Of a stretch of 64,000 bases of DNA, positions 49,829 through 60,079 are shown one piece after another. This DNA comes from Rugalucina vietnamica. Taxonomy: Eukaryota; Mollusca; Bivalvia; Lucinida; Lucinidae. The translations under genes and the position numbers were made by a program. The notes under the pieces are model-generated. The model made no database searches. It had not been told where the DNA came from and worked only from the letters and a program-made list of their open reading frames with translations. The DNA lies in assembly GCA_964017185.1 (NCBI GenBank), contig OZ024872.1:57777817-57841816 (forward strand), read 5' to 3'. How positions within the stretch are numbered: position 1 is the stretch's first letter; each line of letters begins with the position of its first letter.

Positions 49829-50071
49829 TTGAGTTTTCAAAATTTTAAAATTCCTTACGTACTCGTAAATTTTAAACCTTTTATTAACAAGTACGTTTCT
49901 GACGAATGGCAAACAATCTGGAATGGAGCGAAGTTTGATAAATTAAGGGAAGTTGAACCGATTGTTAAACGACCAAGAGTAGTGCATAAGCTTTCGAGAT
50001 GTGAAGAAATCGTTCTCGCTCGTCTCCGAATCGGTCATCCAAGAATAACACATTCCTACTTATTAAATTGA
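49829..50071 (+). pseudogene. LINE RNase H C-terminal fragment (right arm)
   Basis: Same 80 residues as 29044-29286. See that entry for the family match. Confidence 0.65.
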
Positions 50072-51549
50072 GAAGACAAACCGTGATACACTATTTACAG
50101 ACAAACACTTTCTTTAAGAGAATGTACTGACTTTCATAATTGTATATTCTCGATATCAGCAAAAGAAAGTGTATTGTAAGTGTAGTGTATTCCGGGTTGC
50201 CTGCTAGCTGCATTCATTGGCTCAACGTCTGTCATTTAACTCATTTAAGCCTGGCGTCCTATTCTGTTTGCTTAGAGAAAATTCATCGAAAAAGTGAATA
50301 AAAATTGAAAACCACTCCTGATTCCCTAAAAACGAAAGTGGACTCATCCTGGGAAAATTCATTCATCAAAAAGGGATTAACTTCAGTCTGCATATCATTG
50401 GCAGTGCGGTGAGCTTTTCATTGACAGTAAACTGAAATACATCTGCTCGGAACGCTTACACTCTTCACTCGCCGAATTATCCACTATTTTGTCTTCCCTC
50501 CTTCGATTGTACTTTAGGGTATTCAATTGTTTTGACAAAACGTAGACAGATGTTTTGCTGTCATATCACGGTGCCCAGCTGAAAACTTCGTATATTATAT
50601 TCTACTTTTAGATTTACCAACATATTTAAAACGTTTCTCTTATAGATGTGTAACGTTACTTTAATATCTTTAAATAAACAACCAGCAATTTATTTTCTCT
50701 TGTCAGCAAATCTTCAGAGATAAAATGCAGTTTGTATAAGCATAGGCTTGAAAAGATTAGTGATGACAGCACAACAACGATCTGCAATTAAAAGGAACTT
50801 GATGCCTAAATGGTATACATGATACCCAACCCATCACAGTACGACGTCGACTTCCTGCACTTCCTGTCAGTGAATTGGCAAAATATTGACGTGGTAAACT
50901 CAAAACTCAAGCATTGCACTTAAGATAAGTGAAACAAAGTCGGTTGTGGGACTTTTACAAACGGCAAATGCAAAACGTTACTTTAACCTGATGGCTTTTC
51001 AATCTTCATAGCAGAAGCTAAAGCTATAGACTAAGCTTTAGATTTCATAAAGGAGTGTAACTCACAGCACAAATTCATTATATTTTCTGACTACATGTCA
51101 TTTCATCATACAGCATCAAAAACACCTCAAATACAAAAACTATTACTAAAACATCTCAATATCTCAGAACTCATATGCATAGGCTGTGATACACTATTTA
51201 CAGTCAAACACTTTAGAGAATGTACTGACTTTGCTGCAGAAAAGCGACTTTCCTGTTTTCGAGCTAATAATTAGAAATATTTGTTCAAAGATGTACCTAT
51301 CAGAAAAAATTTATCATTTGTAAGACAAGTTAATCTTTATAATAAAATATAAACATTTTATCACCAATATTATCTATTTCATTTATTATTTATTTACAAC
51401 CTTTATTTTACTTAGTGTTACATTTTGATATGATTTCAATATATTTTAACATTCTACCTTGTTAGACGCAAATGACCCATCAGGGTTGATGCGTCGTTAA
51501 ACTACAAACAAACAAACAAACAGCACGACGTCTCAAACAGTAGAATAGA

Positions 51550-53559
51550 ATATACAGAATACAGAATACAGAAAGTTTATTCAGACTTAGGCATAATAGC
51601 CCATCGTCGTAACACAATAACACATATACAAATTAAACATGTGTGCACATGCAAATACAATACATACGATACATGATAATAATACAAATACATGTACATA
51701 CATATATTGTGAGAGTGATACAAAATAGATAACATGATGATTATCAATAAGTTAAATGTAAAATATGATATTTATGTCTTCATCTAATAGTGTAAGCTAA
51801 GTAATTATATTATTTAATGTTTCATTTCTTAGTTTAAAGGCCTTTGTTACAGACAGAGCTAAATTATTCAGTTGTTTCCCACCCGAGTTTAACAGCTGCA
51901 AAAATTTGAACATACTAGGGTTGTTAGTATAGTAACGTTTTATGTAAATTCTACGAATATCATTAAAAACAGGGCATATCAAAACAAGATGAAATTCGTC
52001 CTCTATGTCATTTGAATTGCAAATAATACATTTTCTATTTTCTCTGGCGATTCTAGCTCTAGTGCTAGTGTGTCTTCCTGATTCTATTTTTAAATTGTGT
52101 GAAGAGAGGCGTAATTTCGCTAATGCATTCCTATGTTTCTATTAACAATTTTGGTTAAATAAGGAGATAATTCAAAATTTTGATTTATTTCTTTATACAA
52201 AGACATAGAACTTGATGCTTCCAAATTTCTTCTAGATTCATTAATGAAGTTATCAATAAGCCTACGTTTAAAAATTGGTAAAAATTTCTTCTTGTTAACT
52301 GAGTTAGGGTAAGTCCATACATCCGAAAAACCATTGTTGTCGCGTAAATTCTTGACTTTGTTTAGCCATGATTCTTGGCGAGATGCACTTCTTTTCATAT
52401 CATGTAGCATGTCATTGAAGACTGCATTTAGTATACAGTTTGAATCTTGAATATTTATTAGTTTAAACCAGTATTTTATAATGCGTATTTGTCTTTCGAT
52501 ACTTAAGTGGTAACGACCAAATTCTTTATAAATAGCATAGTTACATGTCAACATTTTAACGTTTACTAGATATTTAAGGAATTTCCTATGTATTCGTTCG
52601 ATGCTCTCTGCGTTTAAAAAAAAACCATGTTTCACATCCATAATAAAGTATGGAGGCTACTAGTGAGTCGAATAATTGTAACAGAATATTAATAGGTGTA
52701 TCTATATCTTTTGTGGTATTAAACAGCGAATGCATTGCTTTTAAGGCTTTATCGGCAAGGTATTTTGCATTTTGAATGAACGATCCTCCACTTGAAAAAA
52801 TCACTCCAAGATAGTTAAAAGAATTTACGATCTCTATTTCTTGTCCTGCATAATACCAGTGCATATCTTGACTTATTGTTCCGCCTTTTCTGAAAACCAT
52901 TATTTTAGTTTTTTCAGTATTTACTTTTAAATTCCACTTGTTGCAATATGTGTGTAAACTATCTAAAGAACGTTGTAGACCCTCAGGTGTTTCTGATATT
53001 AAAACGGCGTCATCTGCAAATAATAATAAATATAACTGGAGGTGATCAAGAGTTATTCCATCATGCAAGTTCTGTCCTAAATGCATCTCTATATCATTTA
53101 AGAAAATTGTAAATAAAAATGGTGATAAAATTTCACCCTGCAAAAGGCCAAGGTCACATGAATATAGGTCAGACAATGAGTTAAGATTTCTTACACTAGG
53201 TTTTATTTCAGAATAAAGAGAGCGGATTATTTTTTAGGATTTTGCCGTCAATTCCGCATTTGATAAGTTTATACCATAGAGACGTACGTGAAACAGAGTC
53301 GAAAGCTTTTTTCAGGTCGATAAATGCGCAATAAAGGTTTTTCTTGTCATTCAATTTTTTATCAATTAAGTATTTCAGTATGAAAATAGCGTCAATCGTG
53401 CTGTGGTTCGTCTTAAATCCAAATTGAGCATCCGTACTTATTTCGTTTTCTTGTTCCCATGTTTTTAGACGGTTATTTATTACGGAGGTAAATAGTTTTG
53501 CAAAACAGCTGATTAGAGTAATCCCACGGATCTCCTTTTTTGTAATAGGTACTATTAAT
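51550..53559 (-). pseudogene. 5'-truncated LINE reverse transcriptase (right arm copy)
   Basis: Mirror of 25645-27654, with the same three frameshifts. Residue differences noticed: KMLTCNY here against KKSTCNY, TWFFFK against TWVFFK, FNTTKD against FNITKD. Sharing the frameshifts means it was already dead when the arms were copied. Confidence 0.85.
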
Positions 53560-53700
53560 AGAATAGAATAGAAATAAATAGAATAAAATAGAATAAAGTT
53601 TATGATTTCCAACTGAAAGACCCTTTCAGGCGGTAAACAGATGCACAACATGTTCTATATTCATACTTCTTGATCAATTTACCACCAGTGACAATATTAG

Positions 53701-53935
53701 AGCCGCGACGCGAGAAAACCGGTCTTCGGGGTTTCCGACCAGGTCCGACACAAACCGGCCTGTACAAGCACAGAAAAGAGCTAGAAGCTTGAAATTTTGG
53801 ATTTAAATAGAAGAGGAATTGTACTATCCGAGTAGCGAAAACAAAGGCGCTGATCAGCTTCGCGGTTACCGCGAAGCTGATCTGCGCCTTTGTTTTCGCC
53901 TAGGCAAAAATCCGGTTTTCTCACGATGCGGCTCA
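53701..53935. mobile_element. 235 bp MITE with GAGCCGC termini
   Basis: Left end (G)AGCCGCGACGCGAGAAAACC, right end the inverse of TGAGCCGCATCGTGAGAAAACC. The inner part has a strong GCTGATCAGCTTCGCGG / inverse hairpin. Absent from the left arm and from copy A (both read ATTAGTAATAAAG). A related copy is embedded at 23399-23609. The target duplication is not clear. Confidence 0.8.
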
Positions 53936-54234
53936 TAATAAAGCTCTCCATAGTACCAATTTGGTGACGTCCATTTTACATCCATGTATACTCCAAGACA
54001 AAAGTTTAATGACACGTCCAGCCTATGCCGATAATAAGTAGACTAGTCCATTGCAAGCAGGATGTTATGTATGACAGTTACTTGTTGAAAGATGTGCATT
54101 CAGTACTGGTAAACTTCCCAAGGGAGTATGCCCAGGAAAGTATGATGTTATACATATGATGTTTACTTGTTGTCCTTAGCAATTATTTACTTTTAGTGTC
54201 CCAGATATTGGACATAAACAGGTTGTTTACTTCA

Positions 54235-54252
54235 GAATTTTCTAGAAATTTC
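54235..54252. promoter_or_regulatory. Heat-shock element, four perfect units
   Basis: GAA TT TTC TA GAA AT TTC: four alternating GAA/TTC trimers with exact 2-base gaps, the binding pattern of trimeric HSF. Repeated at 60252-60269 in the next LTR. Confidence 0.65.
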
Positions 54253-54308
54253 AAATTGTTCTTTGACAGAAAAGTCCGGAAAAATCTGAAAGAACCTGGA
54301 AAGATGTA

Positions 54309-54321
54309 GAATCTTCTAGAA
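54309..54321. promoter_or_regulatory. Heat-shock element, three perfect units
   Basis: GAA TC TTC TA GAA with exact spacing; the copy in the next LTR is at 60326-60338. Confidence 0.65.
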
Positions 54322-54371
54322 AAATCTTTTTTATGTCAAAAGAATATTGTGGAAGGATAATGGCCTCTCTA

Positions 54372-54384
54372 GAATATTCCAGAA
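54372..54384. promoter_or_regulatory. Heat-shock element, three perfect units
   Basis: GAA TA TTC CA GAA with exact spacing, about 85 bases upstream of the TATA box; the copy in the next LTR is at 60389-60401. Confidence 0.65.
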
Positions 54385-54442
54385 GATTAAATTTTGGTAA
54401 ACAACTTGTTATTTTTAGTATATGATATCATAGAATTTGCTG

Positions 54443-54460
54443 GAAGAATCCTGAATGTTC
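54443..54460. promoter_or_regulatory. Heat-shock element, four units with one mismatch
   Basis: GAA GA ATC CT GAA TG TTC: the second unit is ATC instead of TTC. It lies directly upstream of TATATAAG (54469-54476). The copy in the next LTR is at 60460-60477. Confidence 0.5.
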
Positions 54461-54468
54461 CTCAGTGC

Positions 54469-54476
54469 TATATAAG
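54469..54476 (+). promoter_or_regulatory. LTR TATA box
   Basis: TATATAAG followed by GGCT, after the heat-shock element series; the same at 60486-60493. Confidence 0.7.
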
Positions 54477-54885
54477 GGCTACAAATTTTCATAAGGACAA
54501 TCTTTGGGTACTGTTACTATTAAGAAGTCTAAATCTATCTTACTGGAATTTAAACTTATTCTTGGATTACTTTGTGATATTCGATTCTGGATTGGGACAT
54601 AGTGCTATTTTGAAACAAACTTTAATTCTTGGGATCAGAAACTGATACAGACTTGTGTTAAAAATTCTGAGGGACATTCAGACATTCTTTAAGGGAATTA
54701 ACATCTTGAAAGGTATTGTACATTCATTTTTGTTTGATTGTATATATGCTTTTGATTGTTTCACATGTAATTACTGGTTAAATCACTTCTAAATAGATTT
54801 GTTAAATTTTAAACAAAGCTTGTTGCTGGCTAACCAACTTGTTGGTTTCCTTAATCTTCTAGTTACGCCTGGCACGTAACAGAAT

Positions 54886-54905
54886 TGGGGGCTCGAGTCC
54901 GGGAT
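54886..54905 (+). promoter_or_regulatory. Primer binding site, tRNA-Pro-like
   Basis: TGGGGGCTCGAGTCCGGGAT begins 4 bases after the LTR. It equals the tRNA-Pro 3'-end complement known from gammaretroviral PBS sequences except for two extra bases (AG) in the middle. Either a variant tRNA is used or the site tolerates a bulge. Confidence 0.6.
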
Positions 54906-54994
54906 TGAAATTTCTTGTGCACCAAATTTATTTAAAATTCTAAAGTATCTTCACTGTTTGCTGTTTAAATAGCTAAAGCCAGCAAAAAGCAACC

Positions 54995-57900
54995 ATGTCA
55001 TTCAAACTAAGTGACTTTATTGCTGCGCCTTCTCAGGAGCTGTTAGATAAGGCCAAAAAGAGTGACCTCTTAGACATAGCTGATCATTATGGGTTGTCAA
55101 ATATCAAGACTTCCATGTTAAAACATGAAATTAAGAACATTTTGATTCAGTTTTTTGTTGACGAGGAAATTTTTGATTCCTCGGCTACTTCTCAGATTCT
55201 AGTCACTCAGACTGACTTGCAGTTGAGGGAACTAGAAATCAAAAGACAAATTGAGATGGAAAAACTAAAATTTGAGTATGAAGAAAGAATAAGGGCAGAA
55301 AAGGCCGAAAGGGAAGAAAGAATAAGATTGGAAACTTTAGAACGGGAAGAAAGAATGCATAAACAAAAGTTAGAAATGGAAGAACGAGAGAAGGAAAAAC
55401 AAAGAGAATTAGAACGAGAAAAAATTGAGTTAGAAAAAGAAAAATTAGAAAGAGAAGAAAGGCTTGAAATTGAAAAAGAAAAATTTAAATTTGAAATTGA
55501 AGAAAAAGAAAGAGAAAGGCAATTTCAGTTAAGAATGAAGGAAATTGAACTTAATGACAAATCAAAATCAAAATCTTTGCCTTTGGCTACTAGTACAGTA
55601 TTTGATGTCACAAAACACATTCGTCTCGTTCCTCCATTTCAAGAAAAAGAGGTTGACAAATATTTCTTACATTTTGAGAAGGTGGCAGAAAACTTGAAAT
55701 GGCCAAGGGAGCACTGGACCTTGCTTTTGCAAAGTGTTGTAATTGGTAAAGCTCGAGAAATTTACACTCAGCTTTCTCTTGAGCAAAGCTCAGATTATGA
55801 TACAGTAAAGGAATTTATCCTTAAGGCTTATGAGCTGGTCCCTGAGGCATACAGGCAGAAATTTAGAGACTGTAGAAAAGAACATGACCAGACTCATGTT
55901 GAGTTTGCTAGAACAAAAGAGCAACTATTTGATAGATGGTGTTCTTCAAAGAAAGTAGGTTCTGATCATGCAAAGCTAAGGCAGCTCATGCTTGTTGAGG
56001 AATTCAAAAGGTGCATAAATTCTGATGTTAAGGCTTTCTTGAACGAAAGAGAAGTTGAAAACTTGGAAACAGCAGCACGTTTAGCTGATGACTATGCTTT
56101 GACTCATAAGGCTTCATTTGTCAACAAGCCATATCCTAGGAAACCATATAACCCTCAATCAAAGCAAATTACCCCTCAGTCAAAACCATATTCCCCTCAG
56201 TCCGGTCCCAAAGCCAATCCCAGTAATCCAACTGACAATTCCAGTCCAAAACCCAAATTTTCTAGTGAAAACAAAGGACAAAATCCCTTATCCCAGCCAA
56301 TTTGTAATTATTGTAAGAAAACTGGCCACATTATTTCTGAATGTTTGGCACTGAAACGAAAGAAAGAAAGAGAAAATCTAGATAGTGCTAAACCGACAGG
56401 TCTCACCTCCTTAAAGGCTAAACCACAGTCTTGTATCCAGGAAGAAAACCCTATACTGACCAGAACTTGTAAAGAGTCAGTCTCTGAGGATTCTATTATG
56501 GAGAATTATGAACCATTCTTATCAGATGGTTTTGTGTCACTTAACAGTGACTCTGCCCAGTCTACCCCTATCAAAATCTTACGAGATACCGGAGCTTCTC
56601 AATCCCTTATCTTGGCAGATACCTTGCCATTTTCCGAGAAGTCTTCTTCTGGGACAAGTGTCCTTATCCAGGGCGTAGAGTGTGGATTTGTTAATGTACC
56701 GCTCCATAATATCCATTTGTCCTCAGACTTAGTTAAAGGTCCCGTGGCTGTAGGTATTAGACCTTCCTTACCCTTTAAAGGTATTCATTTGCTGTTAGGC
56801 AATGATTTGGCAGGAGATAAGGTTGTGGTAAACCCACTTTTGACCAGCACACCATGTGTTGATCAACCGCCTGATCCCATTGAGCAGGAAATTCCTGACC
56901 TTTACCCTTCTTGTGCTGTCACTAGGGCAATGGCAAAGAAAGCTAAATTGAATCATGGGATGCAGGACATAGATTTAACTGACACTTTGATAGGTCAGTC
57001 TTTTAATAAAGAGATTTCAACATCTCTTTCCCCTAGTCAGTCTGATATTCAGACTGACCCTAGCAATCCAAGGTCAGGGTCAGAAAATGACCTTTCACCT
57101 TCCAACTCAAATGACCAAGGTCATGACCAGATGTCAAGGTCACAGCTTTGTAAAGAACAACACAGTGATTCTGAGATCTCGCCTTTATTTGAAAGGGCTT
57201 TAGATGAAAAAGAAATATCCCAGGTCCCTGTTTGCTATTATGTCAAAAATGGCATATTAATGAGAAAATGGCGTCCTCCAGATGTCTCAGCAGAAGATGA
57301 GTGGACTGTTAACCACCAAATTGTGATCCCTAGGGTTTATCGCCCTGAAATCTTAAACTTGGCCCATGAAACTCCAATGCCAGGCCATTTAGGTGTAAAT
57401 AAGACCTATCACAAGATCCTTAATCATTTCTACTGGCCAGGAATAAAATCTGATGTATCTCAACACTGCAAATCCTGCCACACTTGTCAGATGGTAGGAA
57501 AACCCAATCAGACTATTCCTAAAGCTCAGTTACAGCCCATTCCTGCCTTTGATGAACCTTTCAGCAGAGTGATTATTGATTGTGTAGGTCCCTTACCCAA
57601 AACAAAGAAAGGTTGTGAATATCTTCTGACCATAATGTGTGCTTCAACTCGCTTTCCTGAAGCTATCCCACTCAGAAATATCAAGGCTAAAACAATAGTT
57701 AATGCACTTGTGAAGTTCTTCACATTTGTAGGCCTCCCAAAATCTATACAGTCAGACCAGGGCTCAAATTTTATGTCAGGAATTTTTCAGCAAGTTATGT
57801 ACGAACTTGGAATTAAGCAATACAAGTCATCGGCTTACCACCCTGAAAGCCAAGGTGCCTTAGAAAGATTCCATCAAACTTTGAAAAACATGATCAGATC

Positions 57901-59932
57901 TTACTGCTTTGACACTGAAAAAGATTGGGATGAAGGCATACACTTGCTTCTATTTGCTGTAAGAGAATCTGTACAAGAGTCTCTTGGGTTCAGCCCATTT
58001 GAGCTTGTTTTTGGGCACACTGTACGTGGACCGTTAAAACTTCTAAAAGAGAAATTTCTCTCAGATGATGACAGTTCTTTGAACTTACTTCAGTATGTGT
58101 CTGATTTCAAAAACAGACTATCAAAGGCCTGTGATGCAGCTCAGTCCAATCTCAAATCTGCTCAAAGCAAAATGAAGATTCGTTATGATGAAAATGCTAA
58201 AGACAGAAATTTTGAACCTGGAGACAAGGTACTTGCTCTATTGCCCATTCCTGGCAGACCTTTACAAGCTAGATATTATGGCCCGTATACTGTTGACAAA
58301 AAGTTAAGTGACGTGAATTACATTGTTAACACTCCTGGGAGGCGCAAGCAAAAACAGCTATGTCACATTAATATGCTCAAGAAGTATATTGATAGGGATA
58401 GTTCTGTTATTTCATCAGTAAATATAGTTAATTCTGTCCCTCATGAACAAAATCAAATGGACTCTGAGGACTTCAACTTGGAGAAATCTGATCCCTCGTC
58501 ATCGAAACTCCAGAATTCTGACATACTACAGAATCTTGATCAGAAACTGTCTCACCTTGATTCAGACAAAAGACTTGAACTGAAACAGTTAGTTCTCGAA
58601 TATGAGCACTTATTTCCGGACATTCCATCCAGAACTGACAAAATCTATCATGATGTTGACATTATTGAAGGTTCAAAACCTGTAAAGCAACATCCTTACA
58701 GAATGAACCCTGTAAAACAGCAATATCTCAGGGAAGAAGTTCAATATTTGCTGGACAATGATTTCATTGAACCCAGCCAAAGTGAATGGAGTTCTCCTTG
58801 TATTCTTGTACCAAAGCCAGACGGGACATTTAGAATGTGCACAGACTGTCGAAAAGTCAATTCTGTCACTAAAACAGACACTTTTCCTATCCCACGAATT
58901 GATGACTGCATTGATAATATTGGACATGCCAAGTATGTTACAAAGTTCGATCTGCTAAAGGGATTTTGGCAGATACCCCTCACGGACAGAGCAAAGGAGA
59001 TCTCGGCATTTGTTACACCAGATGGACTGTACCAGTATAAAGTCATGCCATTTGGAATGAAGAACTCGCCTGCGACTTTTCAGCGGCTGGTCAACAGTTT
59101 GATTTCCAATCTGGATGGCTGTAAAGCCTATATCGACGACGCTATTATCTTCAGTGAGGAGTGGCAACAACACTTGCAGACAATCAGAACATTCTTTGAC
59201 CGGCTAAGTGATGCTAAACTAACTGTGAACTTGGCAAAAAGTGAATTTTGCCATGCAAACTTGACATTTCTTGGACACATTGTAGGTCAAGGTCAGGTAA
59301 AACCTGTAGAAGCTAAAGTTGAGGCTATCTCAGATTTTCCTGTACCTACTAGCAAAAGACAACTGATGCGCTTTCTGGATATGGCTGGATATTACAGGAA
59401 ATTCTGCAACAACTTCTCGGCTATAGCTGAGCCTCTGACAAACTTGCTTGGTAAGAAGGCCAAGTATGTTTGGACAGATGACTGCCAGAAGTCATTTGAT
59501 AAGCTCAAGGCCATACTTAGAAGTGCTCCGGTTCTCTTAGCACCAAGTTTTGACAAAGAGTTCAAGTTGGCTGTAGATGCCAGTGATGTTGGTGCAGGCA
59601 GTGTATTGTTGCAAGAAGATAACAATGGTGTTGACCATCCTGTTTGTTATTTTTCCAAAAAGTTTAACAAGCATCAGAGAAATTACTCTACCATAGAGAA
59701 AGAATGCCTATCTCTAATCCTTGCGCTTCAGCACTTTGAAGTTTACTTAGCTTCTTCACATGCACCAATTGTTGTCTTCAGTGACCACAATCCACTGACT
59801 TTCATACATAAAATGAAAAACAAGAACCAGCGTTTACTCAGGTGGAGTCTCATGTTGCAAGAGCACAATCTTGACATCAGACATATCCGAGGAAGAGATA
59901 ATATCATTCCAGACACCCTAAGCAGAGCTTAA
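54995..59932 (+). CDS. gag-pol: Gag-Pol polyprotein, Gmr1-like (PR-INT-RT-RH order)
   Basis: 1645 residues, one frame. Residues ~75-190: very charged E/K/R coiled coil. ~200-370: capsid region with YRQKFR, FARTKEQLFDRWC and ARLADDYALTHK, similar to the SCAN-type fold that is thought to derive from Gmr1-like capsids. 437-450: zinc knuckle CNYCKKTGHIISEC. 531: aspartic protease DTGAS. 791-831: integrase HHCC finger; catalytic D862, D921, E957 (exact D35E spacing). ~1210-1395: reverse transcriptase with FRMCTDCRKVN, LLKGFWQIPL, MPFGMKNSPATFQ and YIDDAI (DD at 1381-1382). ~1520-1645: RNase H starting at D1528, with a DHNPL motif. No chromodomain and no envelope frame. ATG at 54995 is the first in the leader, 113 bases after the LTR. 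Expected to form particles, reverse transcribe and integrate. All catalytic residues that I can place are present. Confidence 0.95.
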   Translation: MSFKLSDFIAAPSQELLDKAKKSDLLDIADHYGLSNIKTSMLKHEIKNILIQFFVDEEIFDSSATSQILVTQTDLQLRELEIKRQIEMEKLKFEYEERIRAEKAEREERIRLETLEREERMHKQKLEMEEREKEKQRELEREKIELEKEKLEREERLEIEKEKFKFEIEEKERERQFQLRMKEIELNDKSKSKSLPLATSTVFDVTKHIRLVPPFQEKEVDKYFLHFEKVAENLKWPREHWTLLLQSVVIGKAREIYTQLSLEQSSDYDTVKEFILKAYELVPEAYRQKFRDCRKEHDQTHVEFARTKEQLFDRWCSSKKVGSDHAKLRQLMLVEEFKRCINSDVKAFLNEREVENLETAARLADDYALTHKASFVNKPYPRKPYNPQSKQITPQSKPYSPQSGPKANPSNPTDNSSPKPKFSSENKGQNPLSQPICNYCKKTGHIISECLALKRKKERENLDSAKPTGLTSLKAKPQSCIQEENPILTRTCKESVSEDSIMENYEPFLSDGFVSLNSDSAQSTPIKILRDTGASQSLILADTLPFSEKSSSGTSVLIQGVECGFVNVPLHNIHLSSDLVKGPVAVGIRPSLPFKGIHLLLGNDLAGDKVVVNPLLTSTPCVDQPPDPIEQEIPDLYPSCAVTRAMAKKAKLNHGMQDIDLTDTLIGQSFNKEISTSLSPSQSDIQTDPSNPRSGSENDLSPSNSNDQGHDQMSRSQLCKEQHSDSEISPLFERALDEKEISQVPVCYYVKNGILMRKWRPPDVSAEDEWTVNHQIVIPRVYRPEILNLAHETPMPGHLGVNKTYHKILNHFYWPGIKSDVSQHCKSCHTCQMVGKPNQTIPKAQLQPIPAFDEPFSRVIIDCVGPLPKTKKGCEYLLTIMCASTRFPEAIPLRNIKAKTIVNALVKFFTFVGLPKSIQSDQGSNFMSGIFQQVMYELGIKQYKSSAYHPESQGALERFHQTLKNMIRSYCFDTEKDWDEGIHLLLFAVRESVQESLGFSPFELVFGHTVRGPLKLLKEKFLSDDDSSLNLLQYVSDFKNRLSKACDAAQSNLKSAQSKMKIRYDENAKDRNFEPGDKVLALLPIPGRPLQARYYGPYTVDKKLSDVNYIVNTPGRRKQKQLCHINMLKKYIDRDSSVISSVNIVNSVPHEQNQMDSEDFNLEKSDPSSSKLQNSDILQNLDQKLSHLDSDKRLELKQLVLEYEHLFPDIPSRTDKIYHDVDIIEGSKPVKQHPYRMNPVKQQYLREEVQYLLDNDFIEPSQSEWSSPCILVPKPDGTFRMCTDCRKVNSVTKTDTFPIPRIDDCIDNIGHAKYVTKFDLLKGFWQIPLTDRAKEISAFVTPDGLYQYKVMPFGMKNSPATFQRLVNSLISNLDGCKAYIDDAIIFSEEWQQHLQTIRTFFDRLSDAKLTVNLAKSEFCHANLTFLGHIVGQGQVKPVEAKVEAISDFPVPTSKRQLMRFLDMAGYYRKFCNNFSAIAEPLTNLLGKKAKYVWTDDCQKSFDKLKAILRSAPVLLAPSFDKEFKLAVDASDVGAGSVLLQEDNNGVDHPVCYFSKKFNKHQRNYSTIEKECLSLILALQHFEVYLASSHAPIVVFSDHNPLTFIHKMKNKNQRLLRWSLMLQEHNLDIRHIRGRDNIIPDTLSRA

Positions 59933-60067
59933 GTGCCTCTACAATGCTGATGTCCAGCTTTGTGCTGTTGTATTTGATTAGTTTTGCACAAATTTTGCTA
60001 AACATATTGTATAAAATTATCCAGTATTGCAAAAGAAAGCTTTATTTTATAAAACTTTCTTTTCTTT
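59933..60067 (+). other. 3' untranslated region of the Gmr1-like element
   Basis: 135 AT-rich bases between the stop codon and the PPT; no further frame. Confidence 0.7.
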
Positions 60068-60079
60068 GAAGAGGGGAAG
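60068..60079 (+). promoter_or_regulatory. Polypurine tract
   Basis: GAAGAGGGGAAG directly abuts the TG of the right LTR, as required for plus-strand priming. Confidence 0.85.

Larger units (their letters stand above)
48692..54062 (+). repeat. Right arm of large inverted repeat
   Basis: Inverse of 25377-30423. Private features: the 235 bp MITE at 53701-53935 and about 89 extra bases near 51165-51255 resembling the 50080 region. The arm is cut at 54062 by the LTR element; the flank before the LTR (GCAAGCAGGA) is followed in the left arm by TCATATCACTAAG, so the element inserted after the arms formed. Confidence 0.9.
54063..54881 (+). repeat. 5' LTR
   Basis: Starts TGTTATGTATGACAG and ends GGCACGTAACA. 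U3 contains a series of heat-shock elements and a TATATAAG box at 54469-54476, so transcription likely starts near 54500. No clear AATAAA was seen. The 83-residue frame at 54394-54645 overlaps promoter and U5 and is not supported as a gene. Confidence 0.93.

Noticed and set aside
53698-53937. TA-G-TA in the left arm as an excision footprint of the 235 bp MITE
   Set aside because: Copy A (about 14063-14075) reads the same ATTAGTAATAAAG without ever showing the MITE, and 3850 is similar, so this is the ancestral empty site and not a footprint.
54394-54645. 83-residue frame in the LTR (also 60411-60662)
   Set aside because: It spans promoter, TATA box and presumed start site; the duplicate exists only because the LTR is duplicated.
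56118-56354. Secondary frames inside the gag-pol region (also 57526-57723, 58673-59173, 59392-59625)
   Set aside because: Shadows of the 1645-residue frame on other frames or the other strand.
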